Shown: one piece after another, positions 1 to 8,220 of the stretch
How positions within the stretch are numbered: the first letter of the stretch is position 1
Layout: every line of letters begins with the position of its first letter
Assembly: GCA_035591015.1 (NCBI GenBank)
Contig: JAXIUW010224285.1
Location: forward strand, 1-10,453
Reading direction: 5' to 3'
Source: Cephalothrix simula
Taxonomy: Eukaryota; Nemertea; Palaeonemertea; Archinemertea; Cephalotrichidae
Length of the DNA: 10,453 bases
Made by a program: the position numbers and the translations under genes
Notes under the pieces: model-generated
The model's database searches: none
The model's input: the letters and a program-made list of their open reading frames with translations, nothing else
Told to the model about the DNA's origin: nothing

Positions 1-6
1 TCTAGA

Positions 7-28
7 GTGCCTATTACCTAATACGCAC
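7..28. repeat. Short imperfect palindrome at the window edge
   Basis: Two 10-base arms, GTGCCTATTA and TAATACGCAC, pair at nine of ten positions around a two-base loop (CC). The reverse strand reads GTATTAGGTAATAGG, faintly like the ATTAGGTAGCTCCTACCT palindrome of the piggyBac-like elements at the other end of the window. It could be the tail of another repeat cut off by the window edge, but similarity is too weak to say so. Confidence 0.35.
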
Positions 29-152
29 TGCGCTCATAAATTATGCTAATGAGCATTCAGAAATAATTTTCTTTTTAGTCACCTTTAGAAGTGATTAAAG
101 GCAAAAATATGAATGAAACTATTAAAAATAATAATAATCGTCTACATGTAAT

Positions 153-252
153 GGTCTGTAGTGCGATTAGATGTGTAATTCGAGAAAAACCACGAGACCG
201 TGGGTCGAGTGGTTTTTTTTCGAGAATTATACATCTAATCACCCTTCAGACC
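153..252. mobile_element. 100-bp hairpin element, MITE-like
   Basis: The arms 153-193 and 209-252 are reverse complements with few mismatches. The element begins GGTCTG and ends CAGACC. The 15-base loop folds again (GACC-GTG-GGTC), so the whole element can form one long hairpin. This matches a small fold-back or miniature inverted-repeat transposable element. No convincing target-site duplication is visible, so the superfamily cannot be assigned. The reading frame that crosses it (91-285) is explained by the repeat and is not a gene. Confidence 0.7.
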
Positions 253-525
253 TATATCCATACTAATGTGTGTCGCTTCAAATAAGCCATATCTGACCCT
301 CACAGCTATTCTAGTTTGTGCACAGTATGGATTCCAAGTGTTGGATATAAACGTAATACATAAATCAACAAAAAATGCCTTAAGATTTGCTTGCTTACTG
401 TTTGTTTACTATTTAGACCTGCATTCCAAATATTGAATTGATTGATAATTTATTATATTACTTTTATTTATAAAATGAATTTATGTATCATGAACTACAA
501 TTTATTCATTGAATTTATTTTTCAG

Positions 526-901
526 TTCGACAAATGAACCAGCAAACAACAATGCGAAGTCAAACAACTGCTCACAAACCAATCAGGACTCAAAGTCAAC
601 CTCAACAAAACCAATCACATCCGAGTAAAAATATAACGGATTACGGATGAATCATAATTGTTTAGTAACCGGAGTAAGCTATGTAAATCCACTTCCGGTC
701 ATGTTACATAACATGACCGACAAGACTGGTGAACTACGTTATCGTAGAAGACATTCAAGCACTGTGTGCCAAAATAAGCAGGGTAGTGATATAAATGTTG
801 AATTGTTAGCGTTAAACGGTTGTTTTGGGACATGTCGCACAATAGAAGGTCTTTGTTGGACGGACAGGTCCCAGGGTGAACCTTCTAGAGATACCCTATA
901 G
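526..901 (+). pseudogene. Candidate terminal exon (cytoplasmic-tail-like) of an upstream gene, probably degraded
   Basis: A good splice acceptor (GAATTTATTTTTCAG) ends at 525. Two frames are possible. If the preceding intron is phase 1, the exon reads about 40 polar, Gln/Thr-rich residues and stops at TGA 648-650. If it is phase 2, the frame from 527 is Ser/Asn/Thr/Lys-rich, meets TAA at 626-628, and then stays open for about 90 codons to TAG 899-901. That second part holds a VSYVNPLPV segment: YVNP fits the Grb2-type SH2 ligand pattern Y-x-N-x. Polar composition, lack of hydrophobic segments and closure of all frames by 901 resemble a receptor tail and its end. The single in-frame stop suggests a decayed copy, or a shorter real tail with an open 3' UTR. 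The upstream exons lie outside the window. I do not recognise the protein, and coding status is uncertain. Confidence 0.35.
696..719. repeat. Perfect 10-bp stem hairpin inside the candidate tail exon
   Basis: CGGTCATGTT (696-705) and AACATGACCG (710-719) are exact reverse complements around the four-base loop ACAT. It lies in the open frame just after the YVNP codons. It may be an RNA structure or a chance palindrome. Confidence 0.5.
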
Positions 902-1217
902 TGTGATGTGACTAATTGTTCTAAAATTGATAATAATTATCAAAGATATTTCTAGTGAGATTAAATTACCCATTTTTGACTACTTTTGAAAAGGACAAAA
1001 CACTATACAGTAGTTACTAATTTGTTCTAAAAATATTCCATTATCAAAGATACTTCTAGAGAGAGTAAATTACCCATTTTAGACTTTTGAAAAGGACAAA
1101 ACACTATAGTGTGATGTAACTAATTGTTCTAAAATTGATAATAATATTCCATTATCAAAGATATTTCTAGTGAGAGTAAATATTAGCCATTTTTGACTTT
1201 TGAAAAGGTCAAAACAC
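901..1217. repeat. Three tandem copies of a ~105-bp AT-rich unit
   Basis: Copies lie at about 901-1007, 1008-1108 and 1109-1217. Each runs from a GTGTGATGTAACTAATTGTT-like start (diverged in copy 2), through TTATCAAAGATA and TTCTAG, to GACTTTTGAAAAGG and CAAAACACTATA. Copies 2 and 3 share TATTCCATTATCAAAGATA, which is shortened in copy 1; copy 3 ends CAAAACACCGG. The array begins at the stop codon of the 526-901 frame, where the preceding bases (CCCTATA) already resemble the unit end. This is a minisatellite-type array or the remnant of a duplicated repeat. No coding potential is visible. Confidence 0.85.
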
Positions 1218-2080
1218 CGGAATTTTTGTCACAATTGGGCAAAAATTGATCGAAAATAGCTATTTTTGTACTCACATGAATTGTAAACCATGCAGAATCG
1301 ACCATCATATGAGGATTAATCGTAAATCTTTGTATCTTCATATTTCCTAAAAAAGAAATAAGTCAGTGTACACATCGCATCATCATCATCATCGCTGTAA
1401 GACTATTTTTGTTATCCGAATTGGAAATCTTGGTAAAATAATTTTTTGGGTCTTCTGAAAAAAAAAGCCGTCCGGCCTTTTTACCACAAAAACCCAGTAA
1501 TATTGATTATATTGACATATTTCTTTGACGTTTCAGCACATGGACTATGTGCTAAAATGTGCCATGTGCTAAAACGCAGAGTGTTAATTTTTTACGGCAA
1601 TTAAAATAATTTTACTAATTTTTTACGCAATCATATTCACAAATATACGGCATCCTAAAATTTGGGACCTTCATACCTTAATCCCATACTTTTATTCCAA
1701 TAACAAGGACATCGATAAATCAAATGTAACATCATCATCTTGCCATTGTCATTTTCCCATTTATTCTACAATACGTGTAGTCATTAAGCCACTTATTATT
1801 CAAGAATAATAAAGAATGAGAGAACACATTTATTATTCAATAAGATTCATAGATTTAAATGTATTGGTAGCTTAATATATTTCTCTGTTATACTGAAAAG
1901 TAGATTAGAATTATGGTTTTACTGCATATAGGCCTGATAAAAGAGAGTTCCTATGTTTCAGTTTCTCACACACAATCTTGGTTTTCCCTGAAATTTTCCA
2001 AGATATTCTATTCACTGATGCCTGATATATTATAAAGTTCCTTACTTTCCATGATCTCCAGATTACCGGCGAATTATAAA
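1218..2080. other. AT-rich interval without a recognisable gene
   Basis: No frame with coding character was found on either strand. Small features are a CAT trinucleotide run near 1378-1393; a tandem-like pair of ATGTGCTAAAA (about 1551-1575); and a hairpin at 1793-1812 formed by TTATTATTC and GAATAATAA around AA, with a further TTATTATTCAA at about 1830. Homopolymer A and T runs are frequent. Confidence 0.5.
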
Positions 2081-2235
2081 GGGGCCCATTATTTTAGACA
2101 GTGAATTGTTAATTGTGAATTGATAGTTTCCCAATAAAAAATCAAAAAAGGAATACTGGGGTAAGTTGTGGCGCTGTATTGAGGGTTACTTCACTTTTTA
2201 GGTGGTTACTATACTATGGTGACATAATGGGCCCC
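2081..2235. mobile_element. 155-bp candidate element with 12-bp terminal inverted repeats
   Basis: GGGGCCCATTAT (2081-2092) and ATAATGGGCCCC (2224-2235) are exact reverse complements and unusually GC-rich for this region. The interior has no coding frame. A 12-bp perfect repeat at this spacing suggests a small non-autonomous DNA transposon. No clear target-site duplication flanks it: AATTATAAA lies on the left and TGGGTACGT on the right. A perfect palindrome GGTACGTACC (2238-2247) lies just outside the right end. It may instead be part of a larger element with the adjoining fold-back. Confidence 0.45.
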
Positions 2236-2264
2236 TGGGTACGTACCTATTATTCTGTAGCACG

Positions 2265-2930
2265 TTTAGGTAAAGCTTTAAAATTTGCACAATGGTAGTT
2301 TATGATATACAATTCACAGTTAAAAATTTTTGAAAATGTCGGAACTAAAAAAAATTACAGGGTTTTTCGCAAAATATGTCAAAAAAGATGCCAAAAAGTA
2401 TGATTTTTGAAGGTTTTGGAATTTCAGCATTATCGATGCAAGTTGTCAGTGCATGCCATTGAAATTTAACGCGAAGGCATGCTTCATAACGTTGTCTTTA
2501 AGAATACTGATCAGAGAATACCTGGGGAAACCGACTCGCAACATATTTAATATATTTAATATAAGGCTTCTAAATAGGAACCATATCTTTTATCATAATT
2601 ATGGTATCTTTTATTTTTCTTTAATCAAAGTAATTGATTTTGAACGTGTTCGAAGACACCTTTTTCATGGAAAACCATTTATTAAAGTCAACACAAAATC
2701 AACACTAATAATTTGATGCGTGTCAGAGCACGATTTTTAAAACCCCCTCATATGGCTCCGGAGAAAGCCGGTTAAGCTGTGAATCTAATTCAAAAATTCG
2801 TAATTTGGCAAAATTTTCTAATTTTGCGAAAAATCCAGTAATTTTTTCCGACTTTTCGTATAATCTTTAACACTTAAATGTATATCTTTATGGACTACTA
2901 TTGTGCAAATTTTGAAGCTTCTACCTTTAG
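2265..2930. repeat. Large imperfect fold-back (inverted repeat) with ~365-bp centre
   Basis: The left arm (about 2265-2420) and the right arm (about 2785-2930) are diverged reverse complements. The best matching blocks are AAAATTTGCACAAT (left, 2279-2292) against ATTGTGCAAATTTT (right, 2900-2913), and GGTTTTTCGCAAAAT against ATTTTGCGAAAAATCC. The centre has another inverted pair, GCATGCC (2451-2457) and GGCATGC (2476-2482). An 87-codon frame at 2453-2716 lies in the spacer but has no domain character. The structure is probably an old fold-back transposon, or two copies of one repeat in opposite orientation. Confidence 0.7.
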
Positions 2931-3765
2931 ACGCGCGTTTTTTGGCGGGGGGGGGGTAACCCGATATATTTTCTTAGTATACTTCATACATACTTCAAAC
3001 AGTGGAATTAAGTGAAATGAAAATAATATTTGATATATTTTACGAGTTAAGTTATATAAATGTATTTTATTTTTGTTATTCAGGTTAATTGTTTTACTTG
3101 TTATTAATTTTATTGTTATATGTTATATGAGGCCCAACATTGTACATCAAAACTTTGACTTGTTTACCTTATGTTAAACGTTTCCAAATATATTTTAATT
3201 ATAGAAAAGCTGCACTTGGATGATTATTCCATCTACCGAGTGATCATCACGCTAATGGCGTATTTTTTGTATGAATATTAATGGAATAATTCCAATTTTA
3301 GATACTTGGATGTTAATTGTGATCAATTGTGTTTAGTTTTTTCACAAAAGTTGCTCAAGAATTTCATTTGGAAATTCAATTTAGAAATACAATGTATTGC
3401 ACTTAAAAAGTTGACCTTTTTTCTATTAATTAATTTGTTAGAAATGTGTTATAGCTCATTTTAGAATAAAAATTACACTTGAAACATTTATAAATATTGC
3501 CTTTTTTCATTTTTTTCTAAACTAAGTTAATTGAATACCTTTTTTTAGGTAGTGTTTAATTTTCAAAACAATATTCAACAAATTCAACTGAAGTCAAATA
3601 CTTTCATGTGCAAATTCAAAGCCTGTTATATGCATAAGGATCACTATAACGTTTTGTTTGCTTATTTCTGTCTTTTATATGATCTTAAATCTTAAGGTTA
3701 GAGACCTATAGACAAAGGAAGAGACCACCTTAGCTAGGCAATAATGGAATGGATATGAAGGTAAA
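2931..3765. other. Upstream region of the Ig gene, no other gene seen
   Basis: The interval holds a run of ten G (2947-2956) and a 10-bp inverted pair, ATTATTCCAT (3223-3232) and ATGGAATAAT (3281-3290), with ACTTGGATG nearby at both sides. It should contain the promoter and transcription start of the Ig gene that begins translation at 3766. No convincing TATA box or initiator can be assigned by eye in such AT-rich DNA. Confidence 0.4.
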
Positions 3766-3835
3766 ATGGAAGAAATCGTACGTTTTCGCAAAGCAAGCTT
3801 GCCTTACAAAATTTTATTTCTGGTTATTCTTTTAG
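3744..3835 (+). promoter_or_regulatory. Two upstream ORFs ahead of or overlapping the Ig gene start
   Basis: ATG at 3744 (A at -3, G at +4) opens a four-codon frame ending at TGA 3756-3758. That stop overlaps an ATG at 3755 opening a 26-codon frame that ends at TAG 3833-3835, covering the real start in another frame. If the mRNA begins upstream of 3744, both could lower initiation at 3766. The transcription start is unknown, so a regulatory role is inference. Confidence 0.35.
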
Positions 3836-3850
3836 GAAATATTTTTAAAG
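3766..3850 (+). CDS. Exon 1: start codon and signal peptide of the Ig-superfamily protein
   Basis: Translation starts at ATG 3766 in the context AAAATGG (A at -3, G at +4). The exon gives 28 full codons plus one base and ends at donor AAAG|GTAAGA, phase 1. The peptide has a basic n-region (Arg6, Arg8, Lys9, Lys15) followed by the hydrophobic core ILFLVILLGNIF (residues 16-27), a clear signal peptide. With exon 2 the sequence continues K-V-C-N-G-Q-C, so cleavage probably falls near Gly32/Gln33 (inference). The earlier ATGs at 3744 and 3755 are in other frames and lead only to short ORFs, so 3766 is the preferred start. Confidence 0.8.
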
Positions 3851-4405
3851 GTAAGATCTTTTTTTAAATTTGTAAACCACCAGACTAGCTGTATGCTCAA
3901 TTTGGAATCAATACTTTTAAAATATATGTATATACAAACCTAAAGACTAAATCGGGAACCAAACTAAATTATTATTTCGATAACTTAACAAAAATTGAAG
4001 AAATCGCTTTTACAACAGTATTTTCAAGTGAATAATTTAGTTCGTAAAATTTGCCAATTCTACTGAATTCTATATACATTTTAAAATGAAAACTGGTACC
4101 CTGACGCTCTGACCTACATCTGTATTTTCGATACTGTCAATGGAAAATAGACCAAGCAATGGTTCATTCTTGCCCCTCCAAATAAAAAAAATCTCTAGAC
4201 CAGAGGTGTCGTGTGGTTACGTTTGCATAATTTGGAGGTTCACAAAATTATAAATAGACTGATGAACCGTTACCTGGCCTATTTTTCATGGACAATATCA
4301 AAATATGCCATAATATCAGGCTAAAATCGAAAGTAAAATCGCCATTCAAGAACATTTGGACATTTTTTAGTCATAAGTGCTGTATGAATACATTTTTGCT
4401 TCCAG
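3851..4405 (+). other. Intron 1 (phase 1, 555 bp)
   Basis: It runs from GTAAGATC to TTTTTGCTTCCAG. The exon 2 frame stays open upstream into the intron to an ATG at 4288, but that stretch is basic and lacks both a signal peptide and an Ig strand pattern, so it is intronic read-through. No repeat or RNA gene was seen. Confidence 0.75.
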
Positions 4406-4804
4406 TTTGTAATGGTCAATGTGTAAGTAGTTTAATTACCAATCCACCACTAGTTGTCCAACCTGGTATTCGAATACCAACAGAACAAAATGTAACATTT
4501 ACGTGTAACTTAACAAGTTACTCAAGTCAACCAATAGAAATAATTCTAAATTACAACAGAGGGGGTTCAAAATTCATAGACACAATAGATGGCTGTTCAA
4601 AAAATGGAAACTACGAGTATGTTTCAAGAATTTCATCAACTTCGAATTGCAATTATACTACTAAATTTATAGAGTGGAAACTTAGAAATGCAACTGTAAA
4701 AGATACGGGATGCTGGATATGCCAGTTTCAAAGAGAAGGAACCTTTGGGAGTATTCAAGCAAGTATAATAAGATTCGCAACACCCTTGACAGTGTTTGTG
4801 CATG
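4406..4804 (+). CDS. Exon 2: Ig-like domain 1, V-set-like with extra cysteines
   Basis: The 399-bp exon (phase 1-1) encodes a V-type Ig domain. Strand B is NVTFTCNLT with Cys62, and strand F is DTGCWIC (residues 128-134) with Cys134. The usual D-x-G-x-Y-x-C motif is present except that Trp132 replaces Tyr and Cys131 is an added cysteine. No tryptophan lies in strand C, where Ile/Leu (about 74-76) take its place; Trp119 lies later, in the E-strand region. Further cysteines at 30, 34, 92 and 110 could form extra disulfides. N-glycosylation sequons occur at Asn57, Asn63, Asn111 and Asn123. The 72-residue spacing of the two core cysteines fits a V-set. In this position the domain is the most membrane-distal and the likeliest ligand-binding unit (inference). 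Confidence 0.85.
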
Positions 4805-5195
4805 GTACGTATCTGATATAAAAGTTCAGTTATTCTTTCAATTCATTTTTCGCAGGCATGTACCACAATTATCAACATTATGGCTGAACAAACATCAAAA
4901 ATGGAGAAAAAGAACCATCCATTGGATGGAACTATCCATTTACAAAACAAACTTGACAACATTGAAATCTATGTTGGCCAAGTTTCAAAAGTCTGATGAC
5001 GTTTCAGACATTTCAAAATGCTTCAATGCTTGGTTTCAAAAGATAACTCTTGAAAAGAAAAGAAGTAAAACTATTAGTATTATCCACAACAAAAATCAGG
5101 AAATCACATTTTACTGAAGCGTCACACAAGGAAAAAATTGCAAGATAGTTTTGGCAGGTTTCTGATACGATATAAGTCATTTTTTATCATTACAG
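4805..5195 (+). other. Intron 2 (phase 1, 391 bp)
   Basis: It starts GTACGTAT and ends TTTTTTATCATTACAG. A long open stretch (4856-5117) follows an internal acceptor-like TTTTTCGCAG, but the frame required by a phase-1 join reaches a TGA within a dozen codons. The other frames show no Ig or membrane pattern, so no extra exon is called. Confidence 0.75.
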
Positions 5196-5468
5196 TTGCA
5201 CCAACAACTCCTATTCTTTCATCCTCTCCTGTTTCAATTATTAACGACACAGTTACTATCATGAAAGGGGAATATCTTCAACTAACCTGCACAACTACTA
5301 TTGATGCAGAACCAGTTACCTACGAATGGCATTCCAAGAAGCATGGCATCCTACCAGAGGGTAAAAATGTGCTTAACATCACCATTGATCAGGATGACAA
5401 CTACTGGTGTAAAGCTATAAATTTTAAAGGAACAGCTACAAGCAAGACCTTAGAAATATTTGCTGCGA
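5196..5468 (+). CDS. Exon 3: Ig-like domain 2, I/C2-like
   Basis: The 273-bp exon (91 codons, phase 1-1) follows the acceptor ATCATTACAG and ends at donor GCGA|GTAAGT. It encodes a compact Ig domain with Cys193 in strand B (YLQLTC), the core Trp206 in strand C (VTYEWHS) and Cys233 in strand F (DDNYWC). A 40-residue cysteine spacing is short, as in C2 or I-set domains. This is the only one of the three domains with a canonical Trp. Sequons occur at Asn178 and Asn222. The linker from domain 1 is Pro/Ser/Thr-rich (APTTPILSSSPV), a likely flexible hinge. The domain probably serves as a spacer or as part of the recognition surface (inference). Confidence 0.88.
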
Positions 5469-6235
5469 GTAAGTATTTAATTTTGCATCAACTCTGATAA
5501 TGGCCGCTTCACCATGGCCTAACACTGTAGATGGAAATCGAGTTATTTAAAGTGCCATATTCGAATTTTTCAACCTTATTTTTGTCCGCTTGCCCCTTTA
5601 AAATTTGGTCTCCCCATACATGAAAATGTAGCCCTATTTTGAAACTATGGCGCCCACTCAGATAAAATGTCTAACGTTTTCTCTTATGCTTATCCCTTTA
5701 TAATATCGATAGCCAAAAGAATACAATATTCCCATCTTTCCTCAGTAAAGGCTCCATTTTCGCATATCCCTTCGGTTTTTCAAACCAATTATATAAGTGC
5801 CCCTGTCCCATTTAACTTTTTCCAAGAGGAGTACTAGTGTCCTTTTGTCCTCCTAAAATATAAAAAAAACCATGTCTACGGCCCTTATCGTGGGCATTGC
5901 AGGAAGGGGAGTACTAGGACCCTGCAATTCCGGGTTTATGTGATCTGGTAAATTCCCGGGTTAATGCGGTCTGGTATGACGATTATTCTATATAATAGTG
6001 CGGTTTTTTATATCATAATAAAGCAATTAGTTTGTGACACTAGGCAGATGACGTAATAAATGATGTAATAAAGATACTACATTTGAAAGAACGTGTATCA
6101 AAGCGCTTTTTAGCCGGAATTTACCGGACTTTAAATAATATCACGCTGATGGATGTTTTCTGATAATATACATTGTAGGGGCAATAAATGTATCAAATTC
6201 GAGCACCCTCTATTTTTAAGATTTTGTGAAACTAA
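5469..6235 (+). other. Intron 3, first part: no gene; one short tandem duplication
   Basis: The intron opens with donor GTAAGTATT. A ~25-bp unit is duplicated in tandem: AATTCCGGG...ATCTGGTA (5926-5950) and AATTCCCGGG...GTCTGGTA (5951-5976). Near-repeats of GAGTACTAG occur at about 5829 and 5910. An imperfect palindrome, AGCCGGAATTTACCGGACT, lies at about 6112-6130. Nothing here has coding character. Confidence 0.5.
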
Positions 6236-7281
6236 CACTTGAGTACTAAAATATTGTCCAAGAGGAGCTATAAGAAATCCCTTAAAGCTTTATTTTCTGT
6301 AAACTCTAAGGTTAACTTCACTAATGTTAAACCACGCCTAGTAGTTAAGTTATTTGATACACCAATTGTTTTATATGGGTGCGAAATCTGGGGTATGGAT
6401 CTTTTAAAACTAGTCGACAGTAATTTTGGAAAACTAGACAGGGCCTTCTCTGAGGCACTTCAGAATAAATTCTGTAAAATGACCCTAGGTGTTAGTAAGA
6501 AGTCGATGAATTGGGCTCTAAGGAATGAACTAGGCATATCTCCAATTTATTTAACAATTTTCAAACGCCTGCTCAATTATGAAATTAGATTGCAGAACCT
6601 TCCATGTAACAGAATTGCTTATCACGCTTATATTGACGACAGAGAAGGTAGCTCCACTAATTTGCAAAGGAATAACTATTTAGAAAAAGCCAAAACATAT
6701 CTAAAAAATAGCTGCAGACAAAAAGCTCTGTGAAGTAAATTGTGGAACTATCCTAATCCCTTCCTACCTGAACATGAAAAATCTTGATCTCAGAAGGGCC
6801 ATAACTAAATTTCGGATTAGTGCGCATAAGTTTCGAAATCCTACATGAAGGCGAGAGGGGGCTGATAAATGTACCCTATGTAGCGTCACTGAAACTGAAG
6901 AACATGTATTACTTTATTGCTGTAAGTACAGTTTAGGTAGACAAAAACTGTTTAGAAAAACAGAAAACTATTTTGAAAATTTTGCCGCTGGATCAGAAAC
7001 TTTTAAGATTGATGTAATTAAAAATTTAACTTATTCTAACATCCCAGATATAAACGAAGAGTTGGGCTTATTTTTAAGAATGACTCAAAGCAAAGGGGAA
7101 GTCCATAAGCGTTCCAGTAAATAATGCATTTGGTATTGCTTATACATTTTGTACATTTTTATTCATTGATTATTGTGTGATGTGTGCTAATACTTGAATA
7201 TTAGTGTATTTTTATTGTATTTTGTTGAAACAGCCCTAGTGTCTAGGCTTTTGCCTTTTTCAAAATAAATTCATTCAATTA
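6236..7281 (+). mobile_element. 5'-truncated, decayed non-LTR (LINE) retrotransposon, 3' end of the reverse-transcriptase ORF
   Basis: The first block (6236-6730) encodes the region after the reverse-transcriptase palm: PRLVVKLFDTPIVLYGCEIWG (the last eight residues at 6371-6394), matching the conserved LYG-E-W segment of non-LTR ORF2 proteins, then an NELGISPIYL segment. It ends at TGA 6731-6733. Coding resumes in another frame from about 6750 (ATG at 6774) to TAA 7122-7124, with LRRAITKFRISAHKF, a broken codon (TGA at 6846-6848), and a C-terminal zinc knuckle CTLCSVTETEEHVLLYC (6870-6920; C-x2-C-x7-H-x4-C). This is an inactive copy with one frameshift and one stop. The 3' UTR probably runs to AAATAAATTCATTCAATTATAAATT, near 7281. 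The composition recalls CR1/jockey-type LINEs, but the clade cannot be fixed by eye. It lies in intron 3 in the same orientation as the host gene. Confidence 0.88.
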
Positions 7282-8220
7282 TAAATTAGAACAGGGTGTA
7301 GCCAGAATACGCCATCCTAGTATTACTAATAAAATTAAAAAATTTTGAAATATTATACATACATGAAATGATGGAGAAAGTGTTAAGGAAAAATGAAAAT
7401 AGAATGAAAAATAATAAATGATGAAAGTAAAATGAGAGAGGAAAATCATCAAGTAAATGGACATGGTAGCAGAATCTGTTATCCATGTCTGTAGAAATGT
7501 ACAAAAGTCCGTACGGAGGGGGAACGCCCACACCTGGACCTACATTTATAGGTCAGGTTCGTAATACCGTGTCCGTTAGGCGATAAATCGAAGTCCGTAT
7601 AAAGAGGGGGTCATTGAAACTGTCCCTTTAGGACATGCCTATAACAGGTAAATAATTGCAAAATTCATATATGTCTCATTTTTTATGTACAATCTACACG
7701 ATCGGATTGATAAAAATTCCTAGAAGGCAAAATTTTCAACAGTTAGTTACATGCAGTTAACCCATGGCATTAGAACCTTTATCATTATCAGTTTTGTCAG
7801 TTCTTTTAAAATGTCAAAGGTCTATGATAATATAAACGAATCAGTACTTAACAGAAAAAGTTAAGAATTTTTGGGATTATACAATTTACCTGACTGTAAT
7901 AAACCTGGCCCTAGATAACAGATTATATCGGAGATTATCTAAAGATTACCGGTTTAACATTAACCCTCTACTGTCCGACAGTGCCCATGGGGTGATTATT
8001 TTGGACCCCCTACTATACGCTTTTTTGTTTATCCAATCGCCCATGTCATCAGATAAAATACTTAATCAGTATCGCCCTCCTCCAAATTCATCCGTACTTC
8101 CGGGGTTTTAAGGTACTTCCTTATAAGTATTCAAGTGCCTTAATTACCTATTTCACTGAATTCTTGAACTCACTAAAATTATAAGCAAAAAACAGTTCAT
8201 TATTCAATTATTTTTTACAG
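7282..8220 (+). other. Intron 3, last part: purine-rich tract and short hairpins, no gene
   Basis: The plus strand is purine-rich at about 7370-7450, which is why minus-strand frames stay open there (7279-7533); those look like low-complexity Phe/Ser/Leu strings. A more GC-rich patch at about 7505-7640 carries AAGTCCGTACGGAGGGGG and AAGTCCGTATAAAGAGGGGG as a direct repeat (~85 bp apart), a hairpin at 7532-7558 (ACCTG-G-ACCTA with TAGGTCAGGT) and a small TGTCC/GGACA stem at 7621-7635. ACTGTC-C-GACAGT at 7970-7982 is a perfect stem. The intron ends with the acceptor TTATTTTTTACAG at 8220. Confidence 0.5.

Noticed and set aside
91-285. 64-codon plus-strand frame
   Set aside because: It runs straight through the 153-252 hairpin; the reading is a by-product of the repeat and has no domain character.
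1378-1393. CAT repeats
   Set aside because: Ordinary short microsatellite.
2453-2716. 87-codon plus-strand frame
   Set aside because: It lies in the spacer of the fold-back, with Ile/Asn/Phe-rich AT-driven composition and no recognisable motif.
2947-2956. Run of ten G as a quadruplex signal
   Set aside because: It is a single homopolymer, not four spaced G-tracts; likely slippage or a sequencing-sensitive site.
4288-4405. Upstream extension of the domain 1 frame as an alternative start
   Set aside because: Basic, no signal peptide, and interrupted by a good acceptor at 4405 that joins in phase with the signal-peptide exon.
4710-5117. 135-codon frame overlapping exon 2 and intron 2, including a possible exon from 4856
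   Set aside because: The first part is a shifted frame of the Ig exon. The phase-1 join at 4856 reaches TGA quickly, and the open frame would need another phase.
7279-7533. Two overlapping minus-strand frames of 81-84 codons
   Set aside because: They arise from a purine-rich plus strand and give low-complexity Phe/Ser/Leu strings.
7960-7982. TTAACCCTCTACTGTCCGAC as another piggyBac-like end
   Set aside because: TTAACCCT fits, but no matching inverted end (AGGGTTAA) with related sequence lies within a plausible distance on the expected side, and the bases after CCCT differ from the confirmed element.
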